Source: Neoscytalidium dimidiatum
Lineage: Eukaryota > Ascomycota > Dothideomycetes > Botryosphaeriales > Botryosphaeriaceae
Direction of reading: 5' to 3'
Assembly: GCA_037367355.1 (NCBI GenBank)
Contig: CM074698.1
Span: forward strand, 1,054,001-1,118,000
DNA: 64,000 nt
The notes under the pieces are model-generated. The model saw only the letters and a list, made by a program, of their open reading frames with translations. It was not told the DNA's origin and ran no database searches. Shown here piece after piece: positions 34,007 through 45,179 of this stretch. The position numbers and the translations under genes were made by a program. Numbering within the stretch: position 1 is the stretch's first letter; each line of letters starts with the position of its first letter.

Positions 34007-35503
34007 TCAGTCCAACTCTACAACCAATCTCTGCCCCGAGATTTCCCCCCTCCTCATACGATCCAATGCCGCGTTTACCCCGGCCAACCCGCCCTTCTCG
34101 ATCACCACCTCCGGCGGCGTCAACAAGCCCTCGGCCAGCAACCTCTCCAGCCACGCCATCGTCTCCCGGCCCACAACCGGCACCTCGTGGAACAGCTTGA
34201 TCGGCACGGCATGCAAGCGCAGCCCCTCCTTCTGCACCTTCGGATTCGACGCCAGCCCGACCAGATGGGCGCTCCTGGCCCTCGCCCTGCCCCGGTCCGC
34301 ATCCAACGCCTCGACCAGCCTGCCCGCGGACTCCCTGCCGGCGGTGTCGATGGCGAAGCGCAGCCGGCCGTCGGTCACGCCCCTGATGATCTCGACGGCG
34401 CGCTCCGGATCGTGGCTGTCGACCCACAGGTCGGCGCCGCGCCGCAGCAGCAGGCGGCCGCCGTGCTTGGCGACGTCGCCGACCGCGACGACGCGCAGGC
34501 CCGCCAGCCGCGCCAGCTGCAGCACGTACAGCGACGTCGTCGACGAGCCGCCCCACAGCGCGACCCAGTCGCCCGGCGACGCGCGCTCGTGGAAGCCCAC
34601 CCCGCCGTGCGCCTCGCCCACGACGTCGGCCGGCAGCGCCGCGGCGGGGAGGGAGTGCAGCAGCGAGAGGTAGTCGGGCCCGCGCAGCGCCGCCGCGGTC
34701 GAGAAGTCGACGCCGAAGCACACGCCGAGCGACAGCGCCGCCGCGACGAAAGCCACGCCGAGCGAGGCGCCCGCGCTGGCGGGGAAGGAGGAGGAGGAGG
34801 AGGAGGACGATGCGGTGATGGAGGTCGCGCGCGGCGACGGAAACGCCGGCACGCGGCAGATGGTGAAGGTGTGCGCGACGGCGTACTGCTGGAAGGCCGA
34901 CTTGCGCACGTCGCGGTAGTCGGTCGAGACGGCGAGGACGAGGTCGCCGGGCTGGTAGGGCGAGGTGGGGTGGGCCTGCGCGACGGTGCCGACGAAATCG
35001 CGGCCGGAGATGTAGGGGAGGGTGGGGATGCCGAAGCCGAAGTCTCTGTGAGGTTGTGGTTAGTAGGTTGGTGGTGGTGGTGGTGGTAAGGTGGGAGGGT
35101 GTTGTGGTAATGGTGGGTTATGGACGTACGGCGCTTTCCAGTCGATGGGGTTCAGCCCGATTGCGTGCACTTTGATGAGCACCTCGTCGTCGTACTGGAT
35201 GCTGGGCGTCTCGTGCTTTGGCGTCAGGGCGTAACGGGTCTTTGGCTGGTATAGCAGGAGGACGTCCTGCGTCGTCGGCACGCTCGCGGGCGACTGCTGC
35301 TGGTGCTTCTTCTCTTGCCCATTGACCGCACCGTTTTCCTTTGGCGGCAGAGGCATCTGGAAGGGCTTCGCTGCTGTCTCGCTCTCGGTGGCAGCGGCTA
35401 CCGTGGCGGCGGCTTTGGCCTTGAGGTCCGCGATGCTGAGGTCGCGCTTGAGGTCTGCGTATACGCCCCAGGTGGGCGCGCGGACTTCGGCCTGGCCAAT
35501 CAT
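34007..35503 (-). CDS. Medium-chain dehydrogenase/reductase (enoyl-reductase-like)
   Basis: Zinc-independent-looking MDR of the fungal quinone oxidoreductase / trans-enoyl reductase type, NAD(P)H-dependent, substrate unknown. Exons: 35503-35130 and 35045-34007; phases agree, giving 470 residues, longer than the usual 350-380. Seen: DEVLIKVHAIGLNPIDWK, PYISGRDFVGTVA, PGDWVALWGGSSTTS (nucleotide-binding loop), VVAVGDVAKHGGRLLLRRGADLWVDSHDP pattern, and AIDTAGRESAG. Length is added by about 70 residues before the catalytic domain (Ala/Glu/Gln-rich) and a Ser8 run near residue 205, encoded by GAG/GGA repeats. The tail ends with GQRLVVELD, typical for the family. Its 3' end converges on the monooxygenase gene. 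Confidence 0.85.
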
Positions 35504-36468
35504 CGTGGGATGCCCCGCGCTGCCCTTGGTGGACAGACTCTACCAACAGGAAAGATTGGCGAGCGTAGAGGAAAAGGTAAAAACAAAAAAGGGAAAAAAA
35601 AGTATGGCAGGAGACGAGCACGGGTTGAAGGGTTGGAGGAGGTAGAGTGGGAAAAAGATTAATTAGGGAATACCGCCAAGCGTTCATCCGGATTGCCTGC
35701 TTAAGATCGCTGCAGACCGAGGGATCGGGGCACCGATTCAGGGCGCGAAGGGCGCAAGAGCGCAGCGCGGCGCGGGGTGGCTAACTCCGCGCGATGCATT
35801 ATGGCGTGCTGGGGCTGCGCTCGCGGCAGTTTTGCCGATGGGCGGCGGTCTTTTGCGAGTCAAGTTTTGAGTGCGTAAGTGGGAGAGTAGCGCGTGGTGT
35901 TGAGAATAACGCAACCATCGCCTCAGACCAGCCCGGAATCACGTCATCAACCTACCCCGATAAGATAAGTCTCATCGCGCCCCGCGGCCGTCGTGTCGGC
36001 GGGCGAGAACAGCGTAGAATCCGAGTTTACGACCAAGTCCGTTGTAGATCTTTGGTGGCCAAGGATCAAGTCTCTTTGGTGGGGCATCTTGAAGGAACCG
36101 GCCGCGAGGAACCTTCCGGGTGTTTCGCAATGCTCAAGCTGCTCGGCCCCTTGAACGGCTACTAGGTCTTTGGGGCTGTCATCTTTGTTAAACGTTCAAC
36201 AAATTAGAAAACGCTCGCATCTGGATGATGGGCGTTAAGTGCAGCTCTACATCGCCATAGTTTGGGACCGACCATATGGGTGACTGCTCAAATCACAGCT
36301 ATTCTCGGTAAGCTTCATTTCACAGTCTTCCGCGTCGAATTATACATGTGCGTCTCTCTCAAAGTCAATGCTTCATTCTCTTCACTCCTACTTCATGATC
36401 ACCTTGGACATGGCGACAGCCTGCTCTGCATTACCACCACCCTCCGCGTTCCAGGCTTCAGAGTTCAA
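35504..36468. other. Intergenic: reductase promoter and hydrolase 3' end
   Basis: No gene supported over 965 bp. It is GC-rich near 35750-35850 and otherwise unremarkable. Confidence 0.45.
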
Positions 36469-37737
36469 TCAAACGCTGCCCAGATCTCCCCCAGGCATGA
36501 CCTTCAAGATCTCTTCGGTCGACTTCTCGTCTCCGAGAAGCCATCCAAAAGCCTTCGCGCTATCGATGTTGGCCTCGGAGGCCGCCTTCAGGCCTTTGAA
36601 CAAGACATGCGCATGCGGAACTCCAGGCGACACCCCGAGCCTGACCCGATTCCCACGGTCACGCAGGATCCGCGCGTACACAAGCCCATCGTCCCTGAGC
36701 GGGTCCTCGCCGCACACGGAGATGTACGTCGGCGGAAACCCCACCGAGTGGTTCTCGGCGTTCACGGGACTCCAGTCGGGGGAAGACCGGTCCGGCGCAT
36801 ACGCGCCCAGAAGGGCGATCACCGCGTCGCCGTTGAGGATGGGAGCGTCGTGGTTCTGCTCGCGGGAGAACCACAGCTTCTTGTACTCGGCCGGGACGTT
36901 CGCGTCGTCGAAGATGACCGGGACGGCCAGGTACAGGCCGGTGATGGGCGGCGAGCGCTTTTGGTGGATCCACTTCTGCGCCGTGATCGCGGCCAGGTTC
37001 CCGCCGGCGGAGCCTCCGCCGATGATGAAGCCAGCGCTGGGGTCCGCTCCGAGGGCTTCGGTGTTGTCGATGATCCACTGGAGGTTGTCCCAGACGTCGT
37101 TCGGACCGATCGGGAATGGGTGCGTCGGGGCGAGGCGGTAGGTCAGGTTGACCACGGTTGCGCCGTGCAGCTTGTTCAGCAATCGCGCAAGAGGAGAAAA
37201 CTGGGTGTTCTGGCGAGAATACGCGTCAGGAGAACCGCTCTCGAGGAATCGACCGGACTGCTTACATCACCCATTACGAACCTGCGGGTGATAGGATGTT
37301 AGTCACTGCAAAAACCGCAAGGTAGAAGGTAAACGTGTGCGGCGTACCCTCCACCATAGATCAGGACAACCAACGGGCTCTTCCCATTAGCAGGAGGAGA
37401 CTGTGGCTTGTGGACCCTGAGCGGATTCAAGTACCCATCGCGCATGGGAACGTCGATGATTAGCCCAGGATCACCATTGGCAATGCCGGCGCCTCCTTCA
37501 AGGCCGGGAAGGTCGGCAATGCTGGTGATGTTTTCCAGTCCATTTGCCTTGAGGTACTGTACGGGAGTGTAAGTTGTTTTTTTTTTTTCTTATCGCAAAA
37601 GGTTTCGGCACCTACCTCGGCAAACTGGGGGCTAATTTGGGATGTTAGTTTACTCCGTCACCATAACACTGAAAGGACACTTGCTCTCTAACGCCAAGCT
37701 TCTCGACTTCTTCGTAAGTGTCGTACGTTGCGCTCAT
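36469..37737 (-). CDS. Alpha/beta-hydrolase (HSL-type esterase/lipase) with two 16-nt exons
   Basis: Alpha/beta-hydrolase fold-3 (hormone-sensitive lipase group), an esterase of unknown substrate. Five exons: 37737-37679, 37631-37616 (16 nt), 37556-37348, 37281-37266 (16 nt), 37209-36469. Phases agree and give 346 residues. Seen: oxyanion-hole motif YGGGFVMGD (about 92-100; the usual HGGG starts with His), nucleophile GGGSAGG (Ser about 167), LTYRLAPTHPFP, the Asp in GEDPLRDDG (about 269) and the His in PHAHVLF (about 299), so the triad is intact. The two tiny exons are required for frame and for the oxyanion loop, and the second encodes most of GFVMGD. A cytosolic location is likely, as no signal peptide was seen. 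Confidence 0.82.
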
Positions 37738-39114
37738 GTTCTCTGCAAATCTGAAAAATTGACAGCCTACAAGGTGAGAAAAACCTCCAGCGGTGGTGCT
37801 GATACTTAAAAGGTGAGAGCGGGGATGCTTAACCCCGCGATTCGGGCACATAAGCGCTAAATTATTCTCCTCATTCTTGGTCTACTCCGAGCTGACACTG
37901 TTTCATGGATGCTTTGCGTTCAAAGGTCAGGGAAAGATCACCCTCTCGGCATCATCTGCACCCTAGAACGCATGGTACTAGCAACATACATGGTGTCCCC
38001 CTTTCTCCACTGTCTCACTAACGAACCTTCATTTGAACACGGCCAAGTTCTTTTGATTGTAACTGAGGGTCTGAAGACCCCGCATCGGCCTCGATGAGGC
38101 AAACGTTGCGAACGCCACTAAGTGGTTCACGTTGTCTGCGGGGCAATTAATGCCATCAACTTGCACTCATTTCATACAACGCCTGAAGCTGCCGGTTACT
38201 TAGGCCCCCGGATTCGCACTCGGATTTCCGTATTCATTCCGTGTAGCTGCGTGTGACAAACGAGACAGCCAGAGTCAGTGGGTGGTCACCGGTAAGCCGG
38301 AGTCTACCGTGAGGCTGCTTACGAGCTCCAAGATGTTGATGGCTTCATTTACACTGGCTGAATCCTAGACCTCTGCATGATTAACCGGCGTGTAGCAGTC
38401 AGAACGAGGGCGGGATACGACCATCAATGCTCAGCCACTCTCTCAAGCATCCCAATTCACAGCTCCTGTGAATTCAAGTAATCTTAAATTACCCGTATAA
38501 TTAACACGCGCTCTGGATTTCGTACGACGTATAGTACGTTAATGAACTCAATATTCGGCTGACTGAACTTGGAAATTCGACACCCGGCTCAGATGTACAT
38601 GTTTGCGTGCTCTCGAAACCGAAGTTGGCGTACAGATCCTGCAATATCAAAAAACAATGGTTGGCGTACGTCAGCAATCTGCTGTAAGAGCCAAGATGGT
38701 GGGGAATTTCTCGCTTGTGCTACGATTGGTTGTTCAAAACACCAGTCACGAATGCGGAGGCTTCGTTTTGGTAGGAGCACACGCAATCCGTACATTGCAC
38801 ATTTCGATTTCAGTAATTGATGGATCCATTGATATATTCGAGCGAGGCGCCATCCGTTAAAAAACCCTCTCGCTCGCGCAGTGGTAAGCATTCGCGCAGG
38901 TGTTCCGCGCACGAGTCGTATCGTATCGTGCCAACCCCACACCACTTCGCTGTCAGCCCCCGCAAATCAGCGCGCGTCAGCAACAAGCTACCGAGCAAAC
39001 ACCCTCTCCAAATGCAACCCTTCTCGCAACGAACTGAAAAAGGCACCGTCTTTGTGAAGGCCCGCCAATCGCCTCCCCGCCCACTGCCCCAATTCCCAAC
39101 ATCATCAACACCCC
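37738..39114. other. Long head-to-head spacer: hydrolase / nitroalkane oxidase
   Basis: No gene supported over about 1.4 kb. It is AT-richer around 37860-38580 than the flanking coding DNA. It should hold both promoters. Confidence 0.45.
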
Positions 39115-40638
39115 ATGGTGGACTTTGCGCTCTCCCCCAACGAGGCCCGCGTCCGCGACGCCGCGCGCGCCTTCGCCCGCGAGCGCCTCGCCAAAGCGAA
39201 AGACGCCTACGCAGCGCACCAGTCCCCACCCGACCGCTTCCGGTCGACGAAGCCCGTCTACGAGGCCGCCGTCCGCGCCGGCCTCGTCAAGGCGCAGATC
39301 CCCGCGCCCCTCGGCGGGACCTGCCAGAGCTTCGTCGAGTTGGCGCTGCTCGTCGAGGAGTGCTACGCCGTCGACCCGACGGCCGCCCTGACCCTCTTCG
39401 GGACGGGGTTGGGGCTGGCGCCGCTGCTGAACGCGTTCGGGCCGGAGCTGAAGCGCTTCCTGGAGCCGTTCTTGGCGGACGAGGGCGCGCCGTTGGCGAG
39501 CCTGGTGTTCTCGGAGCCGGGTGGCGTGGTGAGCAAAAGTTTCCGTTGCGGTCATACGCGGGTGGTGTGGTGGTGGTGGTGGTGGTGGTGGTGGTGGTGG
39601 TGAGATGCTGACAGCCCTTCAGGCAAATTGGCTCGAGCCGGGGGCGCCGGGCCTGCAGACGACGGCGTACCGGGACGGCGACGAATACGTGCTTTCGGGA
39701 GAGAAGGTAAGGCTATGTATGCTCTTGAAACAACCGAATGAAAGTTGGACTAATTGGCCGCAGATCTGGGCCACAAACTCGGCTGGTTGGGACTCAAAGG
39801 GCCCGGAGCTCTCGTGTGTAGTCGCTCGGGATACTGGGGTACAGGGTGATACTCCAGAGCAGTCGATTATCGTGCTTCTCGTGTCCAGCGCCGACATTGA
39901 GCGCAACGAGCCGAGTGCTTTTACTGTTGGGCATAGTCCGCACACTGCCGGGCATACAGCGGTGTCCGGCCCGCACATCCGCTATGATAAACTGCGGGTT
40001 CCGGTGAAGAACCTGCTTTGCACTCCAGGCACCGGGGCCCGAGTTGTGAAGGCTTGCTTCGAGACGACAGCTGCACTCGTTGGTGCTATGGCGACTGGAC
40101 TGCAGAGGGCAATGTTCGACGCTGCCCTGGACTTCTCCAAGAAGCAAACGAGAGGCGGTACGGTGCCGATTGGTCAACATCAGAGCGTCGGTGACCTGCT
40201 CATTGATATCAAGATGCGGACCGAGACTTCGAGGTACGATGAGCGCGATGTGGAGGTGATGTTGAATGCTTATGCTTGCAAACAGGTATCTTACCTGGAA
40301 AGCCGCGCATTGCCTTGCTGCTGGCCCGGGAAATCAAGATCAGCGAAAAGAACTGGCACTTGAAGCGAAGATATATTGCTCTGATGCTGCCGTCAAGTCT
40401 GCCGTCGATGCGATTAACCTCGTCGGAGTGTAAGTGACTACAGGTTTCGAGAATGAGGCAATATTCGACTCACTATTGCAGGTCGGCATATGACACCGCC
40501 TTGCCTTTTTCCGGATATCTGAATGATGCCATGGTACTTCCCATCTTCGACGGCGGCAATGTTGGAATTAGGAGAAGAGATCTTCAGAAGCTACTCATGA
40601 GGGATGACTACAGCCCCTGGGCCACCAGCGTCGAGTAA
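39115..40638 (+). CDS. Nitroalkane oxidase homologue (acyl-CoA dehydrogenase fold)
   Basis: Flavoenzyme of the acyl-CoA dehydrogenase superfamily that closely follows fungal nitroalkane oxidase. That enzyme converts a nitroalkane with O2 to an aldehyde or ketone, nitrite and H2O2. Exons: 39115-39528, 39623-39706, 39764-40233, 40286-40429, 40482-40638; phases agree, giving 422 residues. Seen: MVDFALSPNEARVRD, FRSTKPVYEAAVRAGLVKAQ, PAPLGGT, HSEP-like FSEPGG, YVLSGEKIWATNS, and near the end IFDGGNVGIRRR. In it Asp394 and Arg401 correspond to the catalytic Asp and neighbouring Arg known for the Fusarium enzyme; ordinary acyl-CoA dehydrogenases have Glu there. Intron 1 carries a (GGT)n tract. The next gene downstream is a Dabb-GFA fusion on the same strand. 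Confidence 0.85.
39561..39601. repeat. (GGT)n microsatellite in an intron
   Basis: Some eleven or more GGT units within the first intron of the nitroalkane oxidase homologue. If left unspliced it would be read as poly-Trp, a good sign that it is intron. Confidence 0.95.
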
Positions 40639-41435
40639 AGCATACCGTATTTACGGTGCCACATGTACGGGGGCCTTTTGCAAAGAATGTGCCATTTCAA
40701 ATGCCCGTATCCAAAGCTTTTGCATTTCTTGTCAAGAAAAAGTGGTTGCGCGCACCAATTAATTTCCTCCTGATCTGCCAGCTCCGCACTTCACTCCCCG
40801 CGGGGCAAGTAGCTCCTTGCGGAGCCCCGAGCTTCTTCGGCGAGACTTTCCCACGGGAGGAATCTCCGCTCTTGGAGCTTACCTGGAAAGCTCGCCTTCC
40901 TCCCCACCACTCGCTAACGCAAGACACCGTACCCCGCGCTGCTCAATGCTCGTCATTGGAATCGCGACTCGGGGCAAGTTTGCTCTTTGCGGGGAGATGA
41001 TGCCAATCCGCTTCGGATCAGAGGTGCGGAAGGGTGCGCAGCTTCCGGCGGGAGCTACAAAACCGTCGGGAGCCCGTTAGGGTATTAAGCTCGCCGAACG
41101 TCTTCCTTTTTGCTCCTTACCAAAAGATTTTCTTCTAATTCCATTAAGCACTCTGTTCAATCCCTCTCAACTCTCCTTTGAACATTGAGGCCTCCGTCTC
41201 CCGCCGGAGGCGCTTCTTCCGCAGAGGCCGTCCCCCGTGCCTTTGTCCAAGCTCGAATCCCGAATCACCGCCGCGTCCTCCTCCCCAACGCCGGCAGCCA
41301 AAGCCCCCACCGATCTCTGTGCCCGTGCCAAGCTCAAAAGCACAAGTGACGCCCCAGCCAAACCCGCCGGGGCCAGCAGACAACCCGCCTTCTCCCCAAG
41401 CCAGCGGCACCGCAGCCCCCACGCCCAACACCAGG
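40639..41435. other. Intergenic: 5' region of the Dabb-GFA gene
   Basis: No gene supported. The frame of the downstream gene is open back to 41178 but without an ATG. The region has short inverted GGGAGCCC/GGAGCTCC-type motifs but nothing clear. Confidence 0.45.
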
Positions 41436-42123
41436 ATGGCCACCTCGTCCTCCCCCTCCCCCTCCCCCTCGGCGGGCGTCATAACGCACATCGTCCTGTT
41501 CAAGTACCGGCCCAGCATCCCGTGGGAGGCCCTCGAATCGCACTTCGAGGCCTTCCGGGCGCTGCCGCACCGGTGCCTGCACCCGCTGACCGGCCGCCCG
41601 TACATGCTCTCGATGCGGATGGGCAAGAACCGCTCGTGGGAGCCCTTCGCCCGGGGCATGACGCACGCCTTCGTGCTGGAGTTCGCGTCGCAGGACGACC
41701 TCGACTACTACCTGACCGAGGACCCCGCGCACCTCGCGTTCAGCCGCGACGCCGCGCCGCTGGTCGAGGACAGCGTCGTCGTCGACATCCGGGACGGGGT
41801 GCTGTTCGGCCCGGGCGCGCAGCGGCCCGATGGCGTGGCGTTCCCCGGGGAGGGGGAGGGCGGCGGGGGGAGGAGGAGGAGGTACAACGGCAGCTGTCAT
41901 TGCGGCGGCTGCGCGTGGGAGGTCGTCGTGAGGGCCGCCGCGGGCGAGGAGCTGAAGCACGTGCTGTGCCACTGCGACACGTGCAAGAAGCTGGGCGGCG
42001 GCCCGTACTCGTGCAACTACATCGTGCCGCGGGAGGATCTGAAGATCACGAAGGGGACCCCCAGCGTGTACACTTATAACGGCGCGAGCGGTGAGTCTGT
42101 CCCATCCGTGGCAGTGAATACCT

Positions 42124-42166
<43 letters not shown>

Positions 42167-42431
42167 ACTGCTAACAAGGCCGTTGATTACAGGCAAGGAT
42201 GTGAGATGCTTCTTCTGCCCCACCTGCACGTCGCACATCTACCACCATCAGGATGCCATGCCGGATAAGGTTATCGTGCGTACGCTACTGCTCGAGGGCG
42301 GAAACGACTTTGACGCGGGTGGTGAGATCTTCCCGGAGGGAAAGCTCAAATGGGTTCAGGATCTGAAGCAAAGTCTGGAGCCGGTACCGAAGAAAAGCGT
42401 TAATAGAGTGAACGGGGTAAACGGTGCATAA
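41436..42431 (+). CDS. Fusion of Dabb (A/B-barrel) and GFA (zinc) domains
   Basis: A two-domain protein of 297 residues. Exons 41436-42090 and 42193-42431 are joined by a 102-nt intron that contains a (CT)n tract. Residues 15-125 look like a Dabb ferredoxin-like barrel (ITHIVLFKYRP, MLSMRMGKN, THAFVLEFASQDDLDYYLTEDPAH pattern). Residues 150-285 look like a GFA zinc domain (glutathione-dependent formaldehyde-activating family). Its cysteines are complete: C154-x-C156-x2-C159, C178-x-C180-x2-C183 and C227-x2-C230. A Gly/Arg-rich linker (136-149) separates them. GFA proteins bind zinc and have been linked to glutathione-aldehyde adducts, though their true reaction is debated. Dabb barrels appear in stress proteins and cyclases. 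It follows the nitroalkane oxidase homologue on the same strand by about 800 bp. Confidence 0.85.
42129..42165. repeat. (CT)n microsatellite in an intron
   Basis: About 18 CT units in the single intron of the Dabb-GFA gene, forming an extended polypyrimidine tract upstream of the acceptor. Confidence 0.95.
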
Positions 42432-42832
42432 GTGGCCCCAAAAGTATGATAGGCGCTGAGGCTACAGGTACAGAAAAGGTAAATACCCCGACGTTGATCG
42501 AGCACGTTGTCCACTGGAGCATGAGCAGAGGCGTTGTTGTAGACTGGTTCAGCTGCTATCGAGTCTTGTTGGGAAAATTAGACCGTTTAGTAGCTTTAGT
42601 TTTTTTTTTTTTTTTTCAATTCAGAGCTCCAATCGAGAGTTAGAATCATCCGTTCATACCGAGCCGGAAACTTTCACATGCGATGGGAGCCCCCCGTAGG
42701 TCGCGTTCGCGGGCTTGGGGAGTCAATTCTCAAAAGAACACAAATAAGTTATTCAAGTTGTAACTTCTGTCGGTATCATTACTTCCAAATACTGATTACA
42801 TACTAGCATCGCCATCTGCAAAGCTCAATCAC
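42432..42832. other. Intergenic, tail-to-tail
   Basis: No gene seen. It contains a poly(T) run near 42600-42616. It should hold both 3' ends. Confidence 0.45.
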
Positions 42833-43500
42833 TTAGCTAATAACAACGTAGAAACCGATGGGGCACAGGTCCGAGTCTTGGAAGTACTCAAATGTCGTAT
42901 CCGGGCTGCAAAGCATGCCGCTGACTTCCAGCGAACCCTGGCCAGCTTGAACACCGCAGTCACCGGAGTTGATCACATACGCGTTACCCGGCTCCAACAC
43001 AGCAGGAGGAGTGGGCGGGCCTGTAAACAACTGGATCAGTTCATGCCCGACAGAGCTCAAGCTGGATTTCACTTACTCGGGCCAGCGGGCGGCTGGTTGT
43101 TCCACGTAGTGTCGGCATCGGCACCGGCACCAAAGGCGTAGCCGGTGAAGGTGAAGTGGCCAGCACCTTCGTAGGTGTAGGAGCTCGTGCGGAGCTGGTT
43201 CTGGCTAGGGAAGAAGAACTTGAGGGTGCAGGTCTTTCCAGCGGCGGATTCCGGAACGTAGAGGTTGAAGATGGTGCAGAAGTCGTTTGGCGTGATCTTC
43301 GGAGAGTAGACGTTGCCGTACTTGGTATCCGGGTTATTCTTGGACACCGGGACTATGTACAGAGGAAACAGCCATTCAGACTGATCGGCGGGGAGATAGC
43401 CATCAGCAGGGCATACTGGGTCGGTGCGTTTAGAGAGGAGAGGGGAGGCAGAGACGAGGGAGAGGAGGGATAGAGCAATGGCGGCTAGACTCTTCATCAT
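42833..43500 (-). CDS. Secreted But2-domain protein
   Basis: Small secreted protein resembling the But2 C-terminal (ubiquitin-3-binding-protein-like) family that is widespread on fungal surfaces; role unknown. Exons: 43500-43077 and 43020-42833 with a 56-nt intron; 203 residues. Seen: signal peptide (MMKSLAAIALSLLSLVSA) ending before SPLLSKR, which looks like a propeptide with a dibasic KR site; then FPLYIVPVSK, YSPKITPNDFCTIFNLYVPE pattern, CTLKFFFPSQNQL, and GMLCSPDTTFEYFQDSDLCPIGFY pattern at the end. Cysteines occur in likely disulphide pairs. A TATTTAAG element lies about 110 bp upstream. The 2.4-kb upstream gap contains no clear gene. Confidence 0.82.
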
Positions 43501-43608
43501 GGCAGGTATCGTTGATTGTGGACTATTTTTTTTAGAAAAAAAAAAGATTAACGAAAAGAAATATTGGTGCCCGGACTGATGGGTTCTGGCTGGCGGTAGA
43601 GCTTGAGC

Positions 43609-43616
43609 CTTAAATA
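43609..43616 (-). promoter_or_regulatory. TATA-like box of the But2-domain gene
   Basis: TATTTAAG on the minus strand, about 110 bp upstream of the ATG at 43500. Confidence 0.45.
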
Positions 43617-45179
43617 ATTGGAGATGTTCGATTCAATGGCCTGACCTTAATTCCTACTTTGCGGAGCATCACTCAGACTCTCATCAGCCGAAGCGCCTCC
43701 GCGGCAGTGCAGTGAAGCCTTCGATGGCATGGCCCCATAGGGATCAATCTCCAGCAATCCTACGGGAGTGAGGCATGAAATCGTCACGCGCTTCACCTGT
43801 TCCGTAGTAAGTGGCCGATGCGTAGCAAGAAGAATTTTGCAGCCAAGAGTGCCTTGCAGGACGTATCGCGGCTCTGTTCACCTTTGAGGTAGCGGAAATG
43901 CTGCGGAAGCCTGCATGCTGACAGCGATGGACAAGCTTTTACCTACTTTGGACAAGGCTAGCATGGGGGAGAACGGGGTAAGTTAAGCTTTTCACGTTGG
44001 CGCATCCTGCCGACGGTGATGGCGGCGGGGATCCGTCATTGTCATGTGTAAAATGTTGCTCTCTTGATGCAAACAATTCTCTGCTGTAGAACGATTTTTG
44101 CACGGCAGCGAAAGGAAAGAAAAAAGGATGAAGTTTTGAGTCGTCAGCAAGCAAGTAGATTGAGTGGTGCGAGGATAGTCAGAGACAAAGCGCGGCTCAT
44201 GATGCTGCAAGTTCTGTGGGACGGAAGTAAGAAGCAAAAGCAAAAGCCGAAAATCATTGCGAAGTCCGGAAGTGTCGGGTTGAGCGGCTTACTAGTGCTG
44301 CTGCTGCGGGGATGTCAGATTATACGAGCTTGCTGCCGTATCGAGTGATGTTGCGGCGGAGCAGCCTCCAGCAGGGGAAATACTTTGACGCCCAGCAAGT
44401 GGCGTCGCTAAGGATTGGCCGGTGAGTTCAGGTTGCGCTGCAGTCAGCTGGTTAGTGCGCATAAGCAGTGAGCTGTCCCTGGCCACATTTTGGATATGAG
44501 GGGACGGTACGGAAGATAGTGATGTCAGGGGCTATTCTTGGTCAATCGCCGCCGGGTAGCAGCCGGGAAGCGCGGTCGACGAAAGGACGACACTGATTCA
44601 ACCAGGAATTCTCGCTTCTCAGCCGCCACAAAATTTGCTCGTGGCGCATACAACAACTTTGCATAAGTAAGCAGCCCGCAAGGTGAGAAGGTCAGCTCCT
44701 GGCTCTGGTGAGGAGGAAAAGCAGGATCGACTGATGTCTACGCAGGGCTTGACATGCAAGCCGGATTCCTATTACCTGTTACTTCAACTGAGTATTGCTG
44801 GTGGAGAGAAATCGGAAAAGAAGTATGGGATCTTAGAAAGAAGGAAAATGAAAGGAATGAACACTACGCACCGTTCTGCCCATGTAATTGAAAGATGATG
44901 TACGCAAGTAAGTTTCTAATTCCCGTTTGTTGCGGATGCAGTTTTCATGCCGAAGGAACAACCGCGTACCCATATCCAATCTCCTCAACCGCCAGTCTCC
45001 ATCCTCAAAACTGCTCCTACTTCCCATTTCCTCCCACAATTTGAAAGCCACAATACAACCTCACAATCTTCCGTCTCGACATCCACCTTCCAAACGCATT
45101 CCTGCATTGAGTCCGCGACGAGAACGGTCCCGCGCTGCGTATCCGCCCCACACACATACACTCGCTCAGCAGGCTGGTC

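Noticed and set aside
33965..35089. 374-codon open frame opposite the medium-chain reductase
   Set aside because: Arg/Gly-rich antisense reading of a GC-rich exon; no domain.
41230..41275. CTCGAATCCCG resembling a tRNA B box
   Set aside because: No A box or cloverleaf around it.
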